This document shows, in pieces, positions 1-6,757 of a stretch of DNA of 35,264 nt. The translations under genes were made by a program, and so were the position numbers. The stretch covers positions 1-35,264 of the forward strand of contig CAMAZK010000019.1 of the NCBI GenBank assembly GCA_945863205.1. Direction: 5' to 3'. This DNA is from Akkermansia muciniphila (GTDB taxonomy: Bacteria; Verrucomicrobiota; Verrucomicrobiia; Verrucomicrobiales; Verrucomicrobiaceae). Position 1 is the first letter of the stretch. Each line of letters starts with the position of its first letter. Under the pieces are notes generated by a model. It made no database searches. It worked only from the letters and a program-made list of their open reading frames with translations, and had not been told where the DNA came from.

Positions 1-434
1 GCGTCCTTGCGGGTGTAAACGAGGTGCAATGCGTCGCTGTGCGGGAGCCAATGCTGCTGCGTGGTGCTCATGTCCAGCGGCGTGCCGTCGTCCCAGGACC
101 AGGGCTGCTTCTCTTCGAAATCGAGTCCGTCATCGCTCGCGGCCACGTAGCCGCAGCTGTCCTCGGCACGGATCGTGACATAGAACTTGCCGCGATAGCG
201 CACCATCGACGGCTCCAGCAGTCCTCGACCGGCCGCGTGTTTGATCTCGCGTCCGACTTTCTGGATGGTCAGCGTCTCGCCATCAAACGAGCAGCGCACG
301 CCGACGGCGGAGCGCCCCGCTTCGGTGGGTCCGAAGGACATGACGAAGGCGATGCTGCCGTCTTCCAGCACCTCGCGCTGGCCGCAGTTGTTCGTGTAGA
401 TGAAAGCACCGCGGGGGTCGTCCCAGAGCAGGGG
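1..434 (-). CDS. Sialidase-like (BNR/neuraminidase fold) protein region, 5' end missing and 3' end off the window
   Basis: Reading the minus strand from 434 to the window edge gives 144 uninterrupted codons with a convincing protein sequence, including DDPRGAFIYTNNCGQREV, RGLLEPSMVRYRGKFYV, IRAEDSCGYVAASDDG and STTQQHWLPHSDALHLVYT. These resemble secreted sialidase-family proteins common in Planctomycetes and Verrucomicrobia, which probably act on glycans outside the cytoplasm. Such proteins normally have a signal peptide and about 150 residues before this point; here the coding sequence begins directly after the TAG of the upstream ThuA-like gene (435-437), in the same frame and with no ATG at the junction. 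The first internal candidate starts are a GTG and an ATG roughly 20 and 30 codons in. It could be a truncated pseudogene, a stop-codon readthrough extension, or an assembly join. Coding character is strong; the family call is from memory of related sequences. Confidence 0.7.
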
Positions 435-1352
435 CTACTGCGCCTTTTTCTTCGGCTTCTCAGGCAGTCCCTGGCCGGGCTTGGGGTCGAGGTTGGCCTT
501 CATGTCCTCCTCCGTCACGATCGAGGCGACACCATCGGCAGGAATCTTCGCCTTCGCGGTCCAGAGGATGGCGTTCAGCACGAGCTTGCGCTGCTCGTTG
601 TTGGCCCAGCCTTGATGAAAATGACCGCCGGTGAAGCCGAAGCCGCGTCCCCCGTCCGCACGCTCACAGGCCCAGGCGACGTGCTGTTTGTCGCCGTTCT
701 TGACGGACTCGCGGACGGCGGGATTGCCGCTGTGATGGCCGTCCGGGCGGCTCATGGTGGATTCGGGGGCCACGTCGCTCAGGATCGGCGTCACGCCTTC
801 CATGCCTTTGCGGAAGCGCATGAAGAAGTACCACTCGTCGTTGCTGGCGAAGGGCTTCACACCCTCGCTGATCGGGTGAGCCGGCAGTTCCTTGAAATTC
901 GCCTCCCAGTGCGGATTCACGCTCCAGTTGATCTCGAAGCAGCCGCCCATCCAGTCGATGAACTCCTTGTTACCCTGCTCGATGGTCGGCTCCACCGCGT
1001 AGTGCAGTGTCAGAAAGCCGCAGCCGCGTTTCATTTCCTTGTCGAGCTGGGCGAGGCGGCCTTCCTGGAGCGCCGGATGGCGCGGGCCGCCGTCCGCGTA
1101 GATGACGATCGTGTCGGCGGCGGAGAGTTCCGCCTGCGATGGCCATTCGCCATTCAGATGATGCTTGATGTCCACCTGGTCCGCGACGCCCTGCTCCAGG
1201 CATTTTTTCAAAAGCAGGATGCCCGCATTGTGCTCGTGCTGGGCCGGTCCGTGCGAAGGCGTCCCGGCGATCATGACGATGGATTTTTTGTCCGCTGAGA
1301 AGGCGGGAATGACGAGGGACAGGGCGGCGAGGACGTGAAGCAGGGGTTTCAT
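435..1352 (-). CDS. Secreted ThuA-like domain protein
   Basis: 305 residues. The N-terminus is a signal peptide (hydrophobic 4-18, likely cleavage after AFSA at 20). The rest resembles the ThuA (trehalose-utilization) family, a glutamine-amidotransferase-like fold: AGTPSHGPAQHEHNAG near 29-44, a DTIVIYADGG strand, LTLHYAVE in the middle and TGGHFHQGWANN near the end. In Verrucomicrobia and Planctomycetes secreted ThuA proteins are usually associated with sugar or glycoside breakdown, but the activity of these versions is not established. A Lys-rich tail (PKKKAQ) precedes the TAG stop. It lies downstream of rpsB-tsf, separated by a hairpin at 1411-1438, so it is probably transcribed on its own. 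The start at 1352 gives the signal peptide directly. Confidence 0.85.
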   Translation of the reverse strand: MKPLLHVLAALSLVIPAFSADKKSIVMIAGTPSHGPAQHEHNAGILLLKKCLEQGVADQVDIKHHLNGEWPSQAELSAADTIVIYADGGPRHPALQEGRLAQLDKEMKRGCGFLTLHYAVEPTIEQGNKEFIDWMGGCFEINWSVNPHWEANFKELPAHPISEGVKPFASNDEWYFFMRFRKGMEGVTPILSDVAPESTMSRPDGHHSGNPAVRESVKNGDKQHVAWACERADGGRGFGFTGGHFHQGWANNEQRKLVLNAILWTAKAKIPADGVASIVTEEDMKANLDPKPGQGLPEKPKKKAQ

Positions 1353-1410
1353 GCGGGTGGAGCCCTGTTTAACGGCGCCGTCTCCATTGCGCTATCACCT
1401 TTCCCAACGA

Positions 1411-1438
1411 CGAAGGGCGGACTCGCGTCCGCCCTTCG
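1411..1438 (-). terminator. Perfect 11-bp hairpin downstream of tsf
   Basis: CGAAGGGCGGA (1411-1421) pairs perfectly with TCCGCCCTTCG (1428-1438) around a 6-base loop. It starts about 30 bases past the tsf stop and before the ThuA-like gene, the expected place for the end of the rpsB-tsf transcript. There is no real T-run on either side, so it is either a weak intrinsic terminator or an RNA-stabilising structure. Confidence 0.5.
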
Positions 1439-1470
1439 CAGTGATGATGGTTTCGTGTCCGAAGCGGGGA

Positions 1471-2067
1471 TCAGATGTCCTCGCCCACGGCATAGCGCAC
1501 GAAGCGGCGCACGATGAGGTTCTCGCCGAGTTCGGTGATCTTGCGCTTGATCAGGTCGCCGACAGTGGTGTCAGGATCCTTGATGAAGGCCTGCTCGAGC
1601 AGGCAGTTGTCGGCAAAGAATTTCTCCATTTTGCCGTCAACGATCTTGTCCACGATGTTGGCGGGCTTGCCCTTGACGAGCTCGGCACCGATTTCGCGTT
1701 CCTTGGCGACGAGGTCGGCAGGGACGTCCTCACGATGGAGGAAGCGCGGATTCGAGGCGGCGATGTGGAGGGAGATGTCCTTCACGAGGGCCTGGAAGTT
1801 TTCATTGCGGGCGACGAAGTCGGTTTCGCAGTTCACTTCGATCAGGACGCCGATGCGGCCGGCCATGTGGATGTAGGAGGCGATGATGCCTTCCTTCGTC
1901 TGGCGGTCGGCCTTTTTCTCAGCCTTGATGGTGCCTTTTTTGCGGAGGATGGTTTCAGCCTTTTCGAGGTCGCCTTCGGCTTCCTTGAGGGCGGCTTTGC
2001 ATTCCATCATGCCTGCGTTGGTTTTTTCACGCAGGGCCATGACGGTTTTAGCGGAGATGTCAGCCAT
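1471..2067 (-). CDS. tsf: Translation elongation factor Ts
   Basis: 198 residues, the short form of EF-Ts, the guanine nucleotide exchange factor that recycles EF-Tu. The N-terminal UBA-like segment (KTVMALREKTNAGMMECKAA, 8-27) and the signature EVNCETDFVARN (77-88), whose TDFV contacts EF-Tu, are intact. The C-terminus (GENLIVRRFVRY) also fits. It follows rpsB by 33 bases, the classic rpsB-tsf operon. No Shine-Dalgarno precedes the ATG; the leader instead reads CCTCCTTTT, resembling the 16S anti-Shine-Dalgarno itself. Confidence 0.97.
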   Translation of the reverse strand: MADISAKTVMALREKTNAGMMECKAALKEAEGDLEKAETILRKKGTIKAEKKADRQTKEGIIASYIHMAGRIGVLIEVNCETDFVARNENFQALVKDISLHIAASNPRFLHREDVPADLVAKEREIGAELVKGKPANIVDKIVDGKMEKFFADNCLLEQAFIKDPDTTVGDLIKRKITELGENLIVRRFVRYAVGEDI

Positions 2068-2100
2068 GATTAAAAGGAGGTTGGGTGTTTTTGGTGGGGA

Positions 2101-2793
2101 TTAGCTCTTCGCCTCCGCGGTGGCGGCGATGACGGGGTCGATCAGCTTCTGCAGGATGATGCGGATGGAGCGGATGGCGTCGTCGTTGGCGGCGATGGGA
2201 TAGTCGATGATGTTCGGGTCGGCGTTCGTATCGACGAGGGCGACGATCGGAATCTTGAGGCGGCGGGCTTCATGCACGGCGATGTGCTCGCGTGCGGAAT
2301 CGACGATGACGGCGACGTCCGGGAGCCTGTCCATGTGGCGGATGCCGCGGAGGTTGCGCTCCAGCTTGATGCGCTCGCGGTTGAGGCTGGCCAGCTCCTT
2401 CTTGGACATGAGCTTGAACTCAGGCTTCTTCTCGATGTCTTCGAGGTAGTTGAGGCGGGCGATGCTCTTTTTGATCGTCTCCATGTTCGTGAGCGTGCCA
2501 CCGAGCCAGCGGTGGTTGACGTAGAACTGGCCGCAGGCTTCGGCGGCCTCTTTGATGGCCTCCTGCGCCTGGCGCTTGCAGCCGACGAAGAGGATCTTTT
2601 TACCTTTGCGGGCGAGCTCGGCGAGGTAATCGGCAGCGATGTCGATCTGCTTGACGGTTTCCTCGATGTTGAGGATGTGGATCTGGTTCTTGGTGCCCAT
2701 GATGAAATTCTTCATCTTGGGATTCCAGCGTTTGGTTTGGTGTCCGAAATGGACACCGGCTTCGACGAGTTCGGCGAGGATGGGTGTTGACAT
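2101..2793 (-). CDS. rpsB: 30S ribosomal protein S2
   Basis: 230 residues from the ATG at 2793. Signatures of bS2/uS2 are clear: [20 protein letters not shown] at the N-terminus, [31 protein letters not shown] in sense ([12 protein letters not shown]) and [19 protein letters not shown] near the end. The frame stays open a further 52 codons upstream, but that stretch is Pro/Arg/Ser-rich low-quality sequence, and MSTPILAEL is the family's usual start. First gene of the rpsB-tsf pair. The 190-base gap upstream, to trpC, must hold the promoter and any S2 autoregulatory leader; a small hairpin TCAGCC-N4-GGCTGA lies in it, but I recognise no convincing promoter. Confidence 0.97.
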   Translation of the reverse strand: MSTPILAELVEAGVHFGHQTKRWNPKMKNFIMGTKNQIHILNIEETVKQIDIAADYLAELARKGKKILFVGCKRQAQEAIKEAAEACGQFYVNHRWLGGTLTNMETIKKSIARLNYLEDIEKKPEFKLMSKKELASLNRERIKLERNLRGIRHMDRLPDVAVIVDSAREHIAVHEARRLKIPIVALVDTNADPNIIDYPIAANDDAIRSIRIILQKLIDPVIAATAEAKS

Positions 2794-2982
2794 GAGTGAG
2801 GTGGGTGCCTGTCTTCCGCACGTTCTGGGATGCAAAACGCTCAGCCTTGCGGCTGATCCGGTCGATCGGGCGTTGGTTTGTCCTTTGGACGGACCGGACT
2901 GGCCTGACGAAAGGGGCCGCGATGGTAGCGGCCTCCCGGGGTGCGGCAAGCTGTTTTTCGCCCCTAAACCGTCACCCGGAGG

Positions 2983-3777
2983 TCAATTCAGGCTCTCACG
3001 CGTGGATGCGCGGAAGGCCGGCAGGTCGATCATCACGTTGCTGCTGCGCATCAGCGTCTCGCCAATGAGGAGGGCGTCCGAGCCGGCTTCGGCGAGGCGG
3101 ACGGCGTCGGCCGGGGTCTTGATGCCGCTCTCGGCGACCAGGATGATGTCGTCCGGCACCTCCTCGGCGAGCTGCTCCGTGGTGCCCAGATCGACGGTGA
3201 AGGTCTTCAAATTGCGATTGTTGACGCCGATGATGCGTGCGTCCGTGGCGAGTGCGCGCTCGAGTTCCGGCAGGTTGTGGACCTCCACGAGGGCATCGAG
3301 CTGGAAGGTGTGGGCGACTTCCAGCAGGTGCTCCAGGGTCGGCTGGTCGAGGGCGGCGACGATGAGCAGGATGGCGTCCGCTCCGGCGACGACGGCTTCG
3401 AAGATCTGCGCCTCATGGATGATGAAATCCTTCCGAAGGCAGGGAATGTCGAGCTGCTCGCGGATGAGCGTGAGGTACTCGAGCCGGCCCTGGAAGTATT
3501 TTTCATCTGTGAGGACGGAAATGGCGCTGGCACCGGCTTTTTCGTAGCCGCGAGCGATTGTCAGCGGGTCGAAGTCAGCCGCGATGGTCCCTGCGGAGGG
3601 GGATGCCCGTTTGACCTCTGCGATGATGCTCAGGCGCGTGGGATCTGCACGCAGAGAGTCATAAAGAGAGCGCACATCATCGCGCAGAGCCGCGGCGGCG
3701 CGGAGTTTTTCAGCGCGGGGCAGGATGCGCTGCAGTTCGGTGTGCTTGTGGGCGATGATTTCGTCCAGCTTGTTCAT
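2983..3777 (-). CDS. trpC: Indole-3-glycerol phosphate synthase
   Basis: 264 residues, a single-domain (alpha/beta)8 enzyme of tryptophan biosynthesis that closes CdRP into indole-3-glycerol phosphate. The family's active-site pieces are all present: EVKRASPSAG (54-63, Lys56), LRKDFI (114-119, Lys116 as the general acid), LVEVHN (162-167), GVNNRNL (183-189) and AESGI (214-218). It is not fused to trpF. No other trp gene is nearby, so the pathway is scattered in this genome. A 322-base gap upstream separates it from the divergent gene at 4100. Confidence 0.96.
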   Translation of the reverse strand: MNKLDEIIAHKHTELQRILPRAEKLRAAAALRDDVRSLYDSLRADPTRLSIIAEVKRASPSAGTIAADFDPLTIARGYEKAGASAISVLTDEKYFQGRLEYLTLIREQLDIPCLRKDFIIHEAQIFEAVVAGADAILLIVAALDQPTLEHLLEVAHTFQLDALVEVHNLPELERALATDARIIGVNNRNLKTFTVDLGTTEQLAEEVPDDIILVAESGIKTPADAVRLAEAGSDALLIGETLMRSSNVMIDLPAFRASTRESLN

Positions 3778-4099
3778 GAGAGAGTCGCTGAGTGGGGGCG
3801 GAGGGCATTGTGCCGTCAGCTTTTACGCCGGAATCGGGGCCGTGACCGTCCACAATGTGATCAAAAAGGTGCCAGGGAACCGCGACATGGACAGGCAGGC
3901 TGCCGTTGCTTCCGTCAGGACCTGGCGGGGTTCGCAAGCTGAACATCCGCGGCCCCTGACAAGCTCCGATTTAGCGGCGGGATCCGACGGAAACAAGCAG
4001 GATTCCGGGTTCGTGGGCAAAATGCTGAAAAATGGTGTTGTCGAAAAAGGTCCGATCCGGTAGAAACAGGGTTCTTAATTCTCAAATCACACTCCCGCC
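3778..4099. other. 322-base divergent intergenic region between trpC and the coiled-coil gene
   Basis: No convincing gene. Short frames on both strands lack composition or motifs of a real protein. The region must carry promoters for trpC (minus) and the gene at 4100 (plus). A 9-base palindrome CACA-A-TGTG lies at 3851-3859, and a plausible sigma-70 promoter is listed separately. The right third (about 3960-4090) is AT-richer than the rest. I see no Trp attenuator-like leader peptide or T-box. Confidence 0.5.
4038..4066 (+). promoter_or_regulatory. Candidate sigma-70 promoter for the coiled-coil operon
   Basis: TTGTCG (4038-4043) and TAGAAA (4061-4066) are separated by exactly 17 bases; each matches 4 of 6 consensus positions. 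They lie 34 bases ahead of the ATG at 4100, giving a short leader. The match is modest and could be chance. Confidence 0.4.
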
Positions 4100-5173
4100 A
4101 TGGTCTGGAAACTTTTATCTGCCCTCTCCGCCGTCTGCCTCGGCGTCGCCTGTTATTTTGCTTGGACCAACCAGAAGGCTCTGGTGGAGGAGCGCAAACG
4201 CGAGGCTTACTTCACGGCCAATCTCAAAGAAGTGCAGGATCACAAGGCTCTGGCCGGTGAAGCGAAGAAGAATCGTGAAGCCCAGTTGGCCACCGCCACG
4301 ACTGACCTTGAGGCCACGAAGACTGCCGTGATCGACACCACGGCCAAGGCGCAGACCAAAGAGGCGGAACTCGCCGTGGCGAAGACGAATCTCGATCAGG
4401 TGACCAAAATCGTGAAGGATCTGGAGAAACAGATCGCAGACGCGGGAGACATCCCAGCGCTCCTTGCTCAGATTGAATCCATCAAGAAAGAGCGCGCGCA
4501 AGCCGAGGCTGCCCTGGCGAACCAGGTCCAGCGGTTCGCCGCCGCACAGGAGCGTGTCGGAAGTCTCACCGCTTCTGCCGTGGCCGCTGAAGAGCGCGAG
4601 GCCCGCGGTCGCCGTGGCATCGTGGATGACGATTTCACCGCAAACGTCACCCAATCCTTCACCGATTGGGGCTTTGTGGTCCTCAACAAGGGCAACGGCG
4701 GTGGCGTTTTTGCCAACGCCGACCTAGAAGTGAAGCGCGGCAAGGAAATCGTCGCCAAACTCAAGGTCCGCAATGTCGAGCAAAGCTCCTCTGTGGCCGA
4801 CTTGGTGAAAGGCAGTCTCGCCGAGGGCGAGCGCATCCGCCCGGGTGATCTCGTGGTGGCCGCAGCCGAGCAGAGCGCCAAGACCGCGAAGGGGGCCGGC
4901 GCTGCCGCTCCTGCTGGTGGTGCTGCCGCTGCCGCTCCGGCTGCGGATGCCGCAGCTCCCGCTCCGACCGCACCCGCTATGGATTCGGATCCTTTCGGGG
5001 CTCCGATGGCTCCAACTCCGGCTGCTCCGGCGGCCTCCGATCCTTTTGGTGCACCGGCGGCCCCCGCTCCCGCCCCTGCGATGGGTGCTGATCCCTTCGG
5101 CGCTGCTCCATCGGCCCCTCCGGCCGCCGGGACGCCAGCGGCTCCGAGCACGGCCGATCCATTCGGCAATTGA
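4100..5173 (+). CDS. Membrane-anchored coiled-coil protein with C-terminal 'DWGFV' domain and Ala/Pro/DPFG tail
   Basis: 357 residues, family not recognised. Layout: one N-terminal membrane segment (3-22) with nothing else like a signal; a long Ala/Glu/Lys/Gln-rich coiled coil (about 25-170); a compact domain (about 178-255) containing DWGFVVLNKG (189-198), VKRGKEIV, KVRNVEQSS and IRPGDLVV (246-253); then an Ala/Pro-rich, probably disordered tail with four DPFG motifs. The next gene encodes a protein of the same plan with DWGFV at almost the same residue number, so the two are paralogues made by tandem duplication. The domain's glycine spacing and closing 'PGD-V' suggest a small beta-barrel, as in MreC or FlgT C-termini, but I cannot show homology. 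Probably a periplasm-facing scaffold or envelope protein (inference). Confidence 0.8.
   Translation: MVWKLLSALSAVCLGVACYFAWTNQKALVEERKREAYFTANLKEVQDHKALAGEAKKNREAQLATATTDLEATKTAVIDTTAKAQTKEAELAVAKTNLDQVTKIVKDLEKQIADAGDIPALLAQIESIKKERAQAEAALANQVQRFAAAQERVGSLTASAVAAEEREARGRRGIVDDDFTANVTQSFTDWGFVVLNKGNGGGVFANADLEVKRGKEIVAKLKVRNVEQSSSVADLVKGSLAEGERIRPGDLVVAAAEQSAKTAKGAGAAAPAGGAAAAAPAADAAAPAPTAPAMDSDPFGAPMAPTPAAPAASDPFGAPAAPAPAPAMGADPFGAAPSAPPAAGTPAAPSTADPFGN
4988..5167 (+). repeat. Four DPFG-motif repeats in an Ala/Pro-rich tail
   Basis: Within the gene at 4100-5173, DPFG(A) recurs at residues 297, 314, 331 and 353, spaced 17, 17 and 22 residues by Ala/Pro-rich linkers. The last copy is two residues from the C-terminus (DPFGN). 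Regularly spaced short linear motifs in a disordered tail suggest a multivalent binding peptide; the partner is unknown. The paralogue at 5225 lacks this tail. Confidence 0.8.
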
Positions 5174-5224
5174 GCCCCGATCTGAACGCCTCTCTTTTCT
5201 GAACCCCAGTTATTCCTTCCTGCC

Positions 5225-6013
5225 ATGACCAAAGTCCTCTTCATCCTCAGCGCCGTCGTCATCCTGGTGGCCAGCTTCTTCGCCTACCAGAACGGTCGTG
5301 AATTTGCCACCGTCCGCACCAACATCGCTTCCCTCAGCACCCAGCTCCAGACGGAAGTGAACGCCGACAAAAAGGTCATCGCCGAGGTGGGACAACTCGT
5401 CGCCGACATCGGGCGCGTGCAGGGGGAACTGGATGTCGAAGCGGAAAAGCTGAAGGCGCAGAAGAACAAGCTTGCCAACGCTGAGAGCGAATCCGTCCGC
5501 ACGCAGGAGGAACTGGACGTCAAGGTGAAGCAGCAGCAGAAGTTGGCCGATGATCTCGCCAAGCTTCCCAAAGACGTGAAGGTCGAAACTCTCGCTGAAG
5601 ACATTGCCAAGCTCAAGAAGGACAAAATTGAGTATGAGGCTCAGGCAGAGGCGAAAGCCAAGGAGGTCGTTGCTGAAGAGGAAAAAGTGGCCGGAGTGCA
5701 GAGGCGTCTCGACGACGTCGTGCGCAAAATCGAGGAGCGCCGCAAGAATTTCGACCGCAACAGCCTGACCTCGCGTGTTCTGGCCGTGAACCACGATTGG
5801 GGTTTTGTGATCATTGACGCCGACAAGTCTGCCGGACTGACCCAGGACACCAAGATGATCGTGACGCGTGGACTGCAGACCGTCGGCAAGATCAGCGTCA
5901 TGAATGTCGATGGAGCCCGGACGATGGCCAGCATCGTACCGGATGCCGTCACCAACGGGCAGGTCATCATGCCGGGCGACCGTGTGATCCTCGAAAATCT
6001 CGTCCGGAATTGA
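5225..6013 (+). CDS. Membrane-anchored coiled-coil protein, paralogue of the preceding gene, no tail
   Basis: 262 residues. N-terminal membrane segment (4-21, LFILSAVVILVASFFAY), coiled coil of Lys/Glu/Ala heptads (about 30-178), then the same globular domain as the upstream gene: VNHDWGFVIIDA (188-199), IVTRGLQTVGK, VMNVDGA and IMPGDRVI (248-255). DWGF falls at 191 here and 189 in the neighbour, so anchor, coil and domain lengths are conserved although the coil sequences have diverged. It ends at the C-terminal edge of the domain. It lies 51 bases after the first gene and 23 bases before a lipoprotein, so the three are probably one transcript. Function unknown. Confidence 0.8.
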   Translation: MTKVLFILSAVVILVASFFAYQNGREFATVRTNIASLSTQLQTEVNADKKVIAEVGQLVADIGRVQGELDVEAEKLKAQKNKLANAESESVRTQEELDVKVKQQQKLADDLAKLPKDVKVETLAEDIAKLKKDKIEYEAQAEAKAKEVVAEEEKVAGVQRRLDDVVRKIEERRKNFDRNSLTSRVLAVNHDWGFVIIDADKSAGLTQDTKMIVTRGLQTVGKISVMNVDGARTMASIVPDAVTNGQVIMPGDRVILENLVRN

Positions 6014-6036
6014 TCCGGATACGTTTGGTCCCTTGT

Positions 6037-6267
6037 ATGAAGACGCATTCCGTCATTTGCTCACTCCTCTTGGTTTCCACTGTTGCCTGTCTCCTGCCTT
6101 CATGTGCTTCGGACGGGCCGAAACGGAAAAAAGTAGTCGGCCCGGACAGCAGCCAGTACAGCACTCAGCCGTGGAATCGTCCCCGTAGTTGGGAAGCTGC
6201 CGCGCGTTCACCGCTCGGGAATGCAGCCCAGACCGGTGCGTTTGGCGGCGCTTTCCAGCAGAACTGA
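6037..6267 (+). CDS. Small lipoprotein of unknown function
   Basis: 76 residues from the ATG at 6037. A Lys at position 3, a hydrophobic stretch (8-20) and the lipobox LPSC (Cys23) mark it as a lipoprotein. The mature part is short and polar (KRKKVVGPDSS, then QPWNRP and a Gly/Ala/Phe-rich end), too small for an enzyme. The frame can be extended nine codons upstream but the signal peptide begins at this Met. It ends the coiled-coil gene group and is convergent with hisI, 27 bases apart. Confidence 0.7.
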   Translation: MKTHSVICSLLLVSTVACLLPSCASDGPKRKKVVGPDSSQYSTQPWNRPRSWEAAARSPLGNAAQTGAFGGAFQQN

Positions 6268-6294
6268 CCGCTGAGCCTTCCTCGGGCGACCGAA

Positions 6295-6726
6295 TCAGCA
6301 GGGAATGGGCTCCAGAAGGGCCTCGCCTCCGACGGTTTTCACCACTCGGTAAAAACATGTCGCTCGTTTGGTGTGGCAGCAGCCGCCACCTTGTTGTTTG
6401 ACGCGCAGGACGAGGGCGTCCTGATCGCAGTCTGTGCGGATATCGACGATGACCTGGAATTCACCGCTGGTCGCACCCTTGTGCCATAGCTGGTTGCGAC
6501 TGCGGCTCCAATAGACCGCCTGTCCGAGCTCCAAGGTCATCTTGAGGCTTTGTTCGTTCATGTAGGCGAGCATGAGTGGTGCGCCGGAGTCCGCATCCAC
6601 GGCAAAGGCGGGTATGAGGCCTTGATCGTCAAACTTCGGGGCGAACTGCAGGCCCTCCTCGATGACTTCCTTGGATTCACGGGCGGCGAAGGCGATGGGG
6701 GCTTGAGCGGACATGGAAGGGGTCAT
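6295..6726 (-). CDS. hisI: Phosphoribosyl-AMP cyclohydrolase
   Basis: 143 residues, the stand-alone HisI enzyme opening the purine ring of PR-AMP in histidine biosynthesis (third step). Conserved blocks: LMLAYMNEQSL (51-61), VYWSRSRNQLWHKGATSG (71-88), the metal site DIRTDCDQDALVLRV (95-109, with Cys100) and GGGCCHTKRATCFYR (113-127, Cys116/117 and Cys124). No HisE domain is fused at the C-terminus. Two Met codons are close together (1 and 5); the second, MSAQAP, is an equally possible start. No other his gene is near. Confidence 0.95.
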   Translation of the reverse strand: MTPSMSAQAPIAFAARESKEVIEEGLQFAPKFDDQGLIPAFAVDADSGAPLMLAYMNEQSLKMTLELGQAVYWSRSRNQLWHKGATSGEFQVIVDIRTDCDQDALVLRVKQQGGGCCHTKRATCFYRVVKTVGGEALLEPIPC

Positions 6727-6757
6727 GCTAGCGGTGTGAATCCAACGCGCAACTCCG

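Noticed and set aside
24-1298. 424-codon open frame on the plus strand opposite the ThuA and sialidase-like genes
   Set aside because: Arg/Val/Gly/His-rich composition with no domain; the opposite strand carries recognisable proteins. High GC makes long antisense frames common.
2913-2937. GC hairpin GGCCGC-N7-GCGGCC downstream of trpC
   Set aside because: Only a 6-bp stem with no T-run on either strand; not enough for a terminator call.
2794-2949. 52-codon N-terminal extension of rpsB
   Set aside because: Pro/Arg/Ser-rich, and homologues start at the internal Met at 2793.
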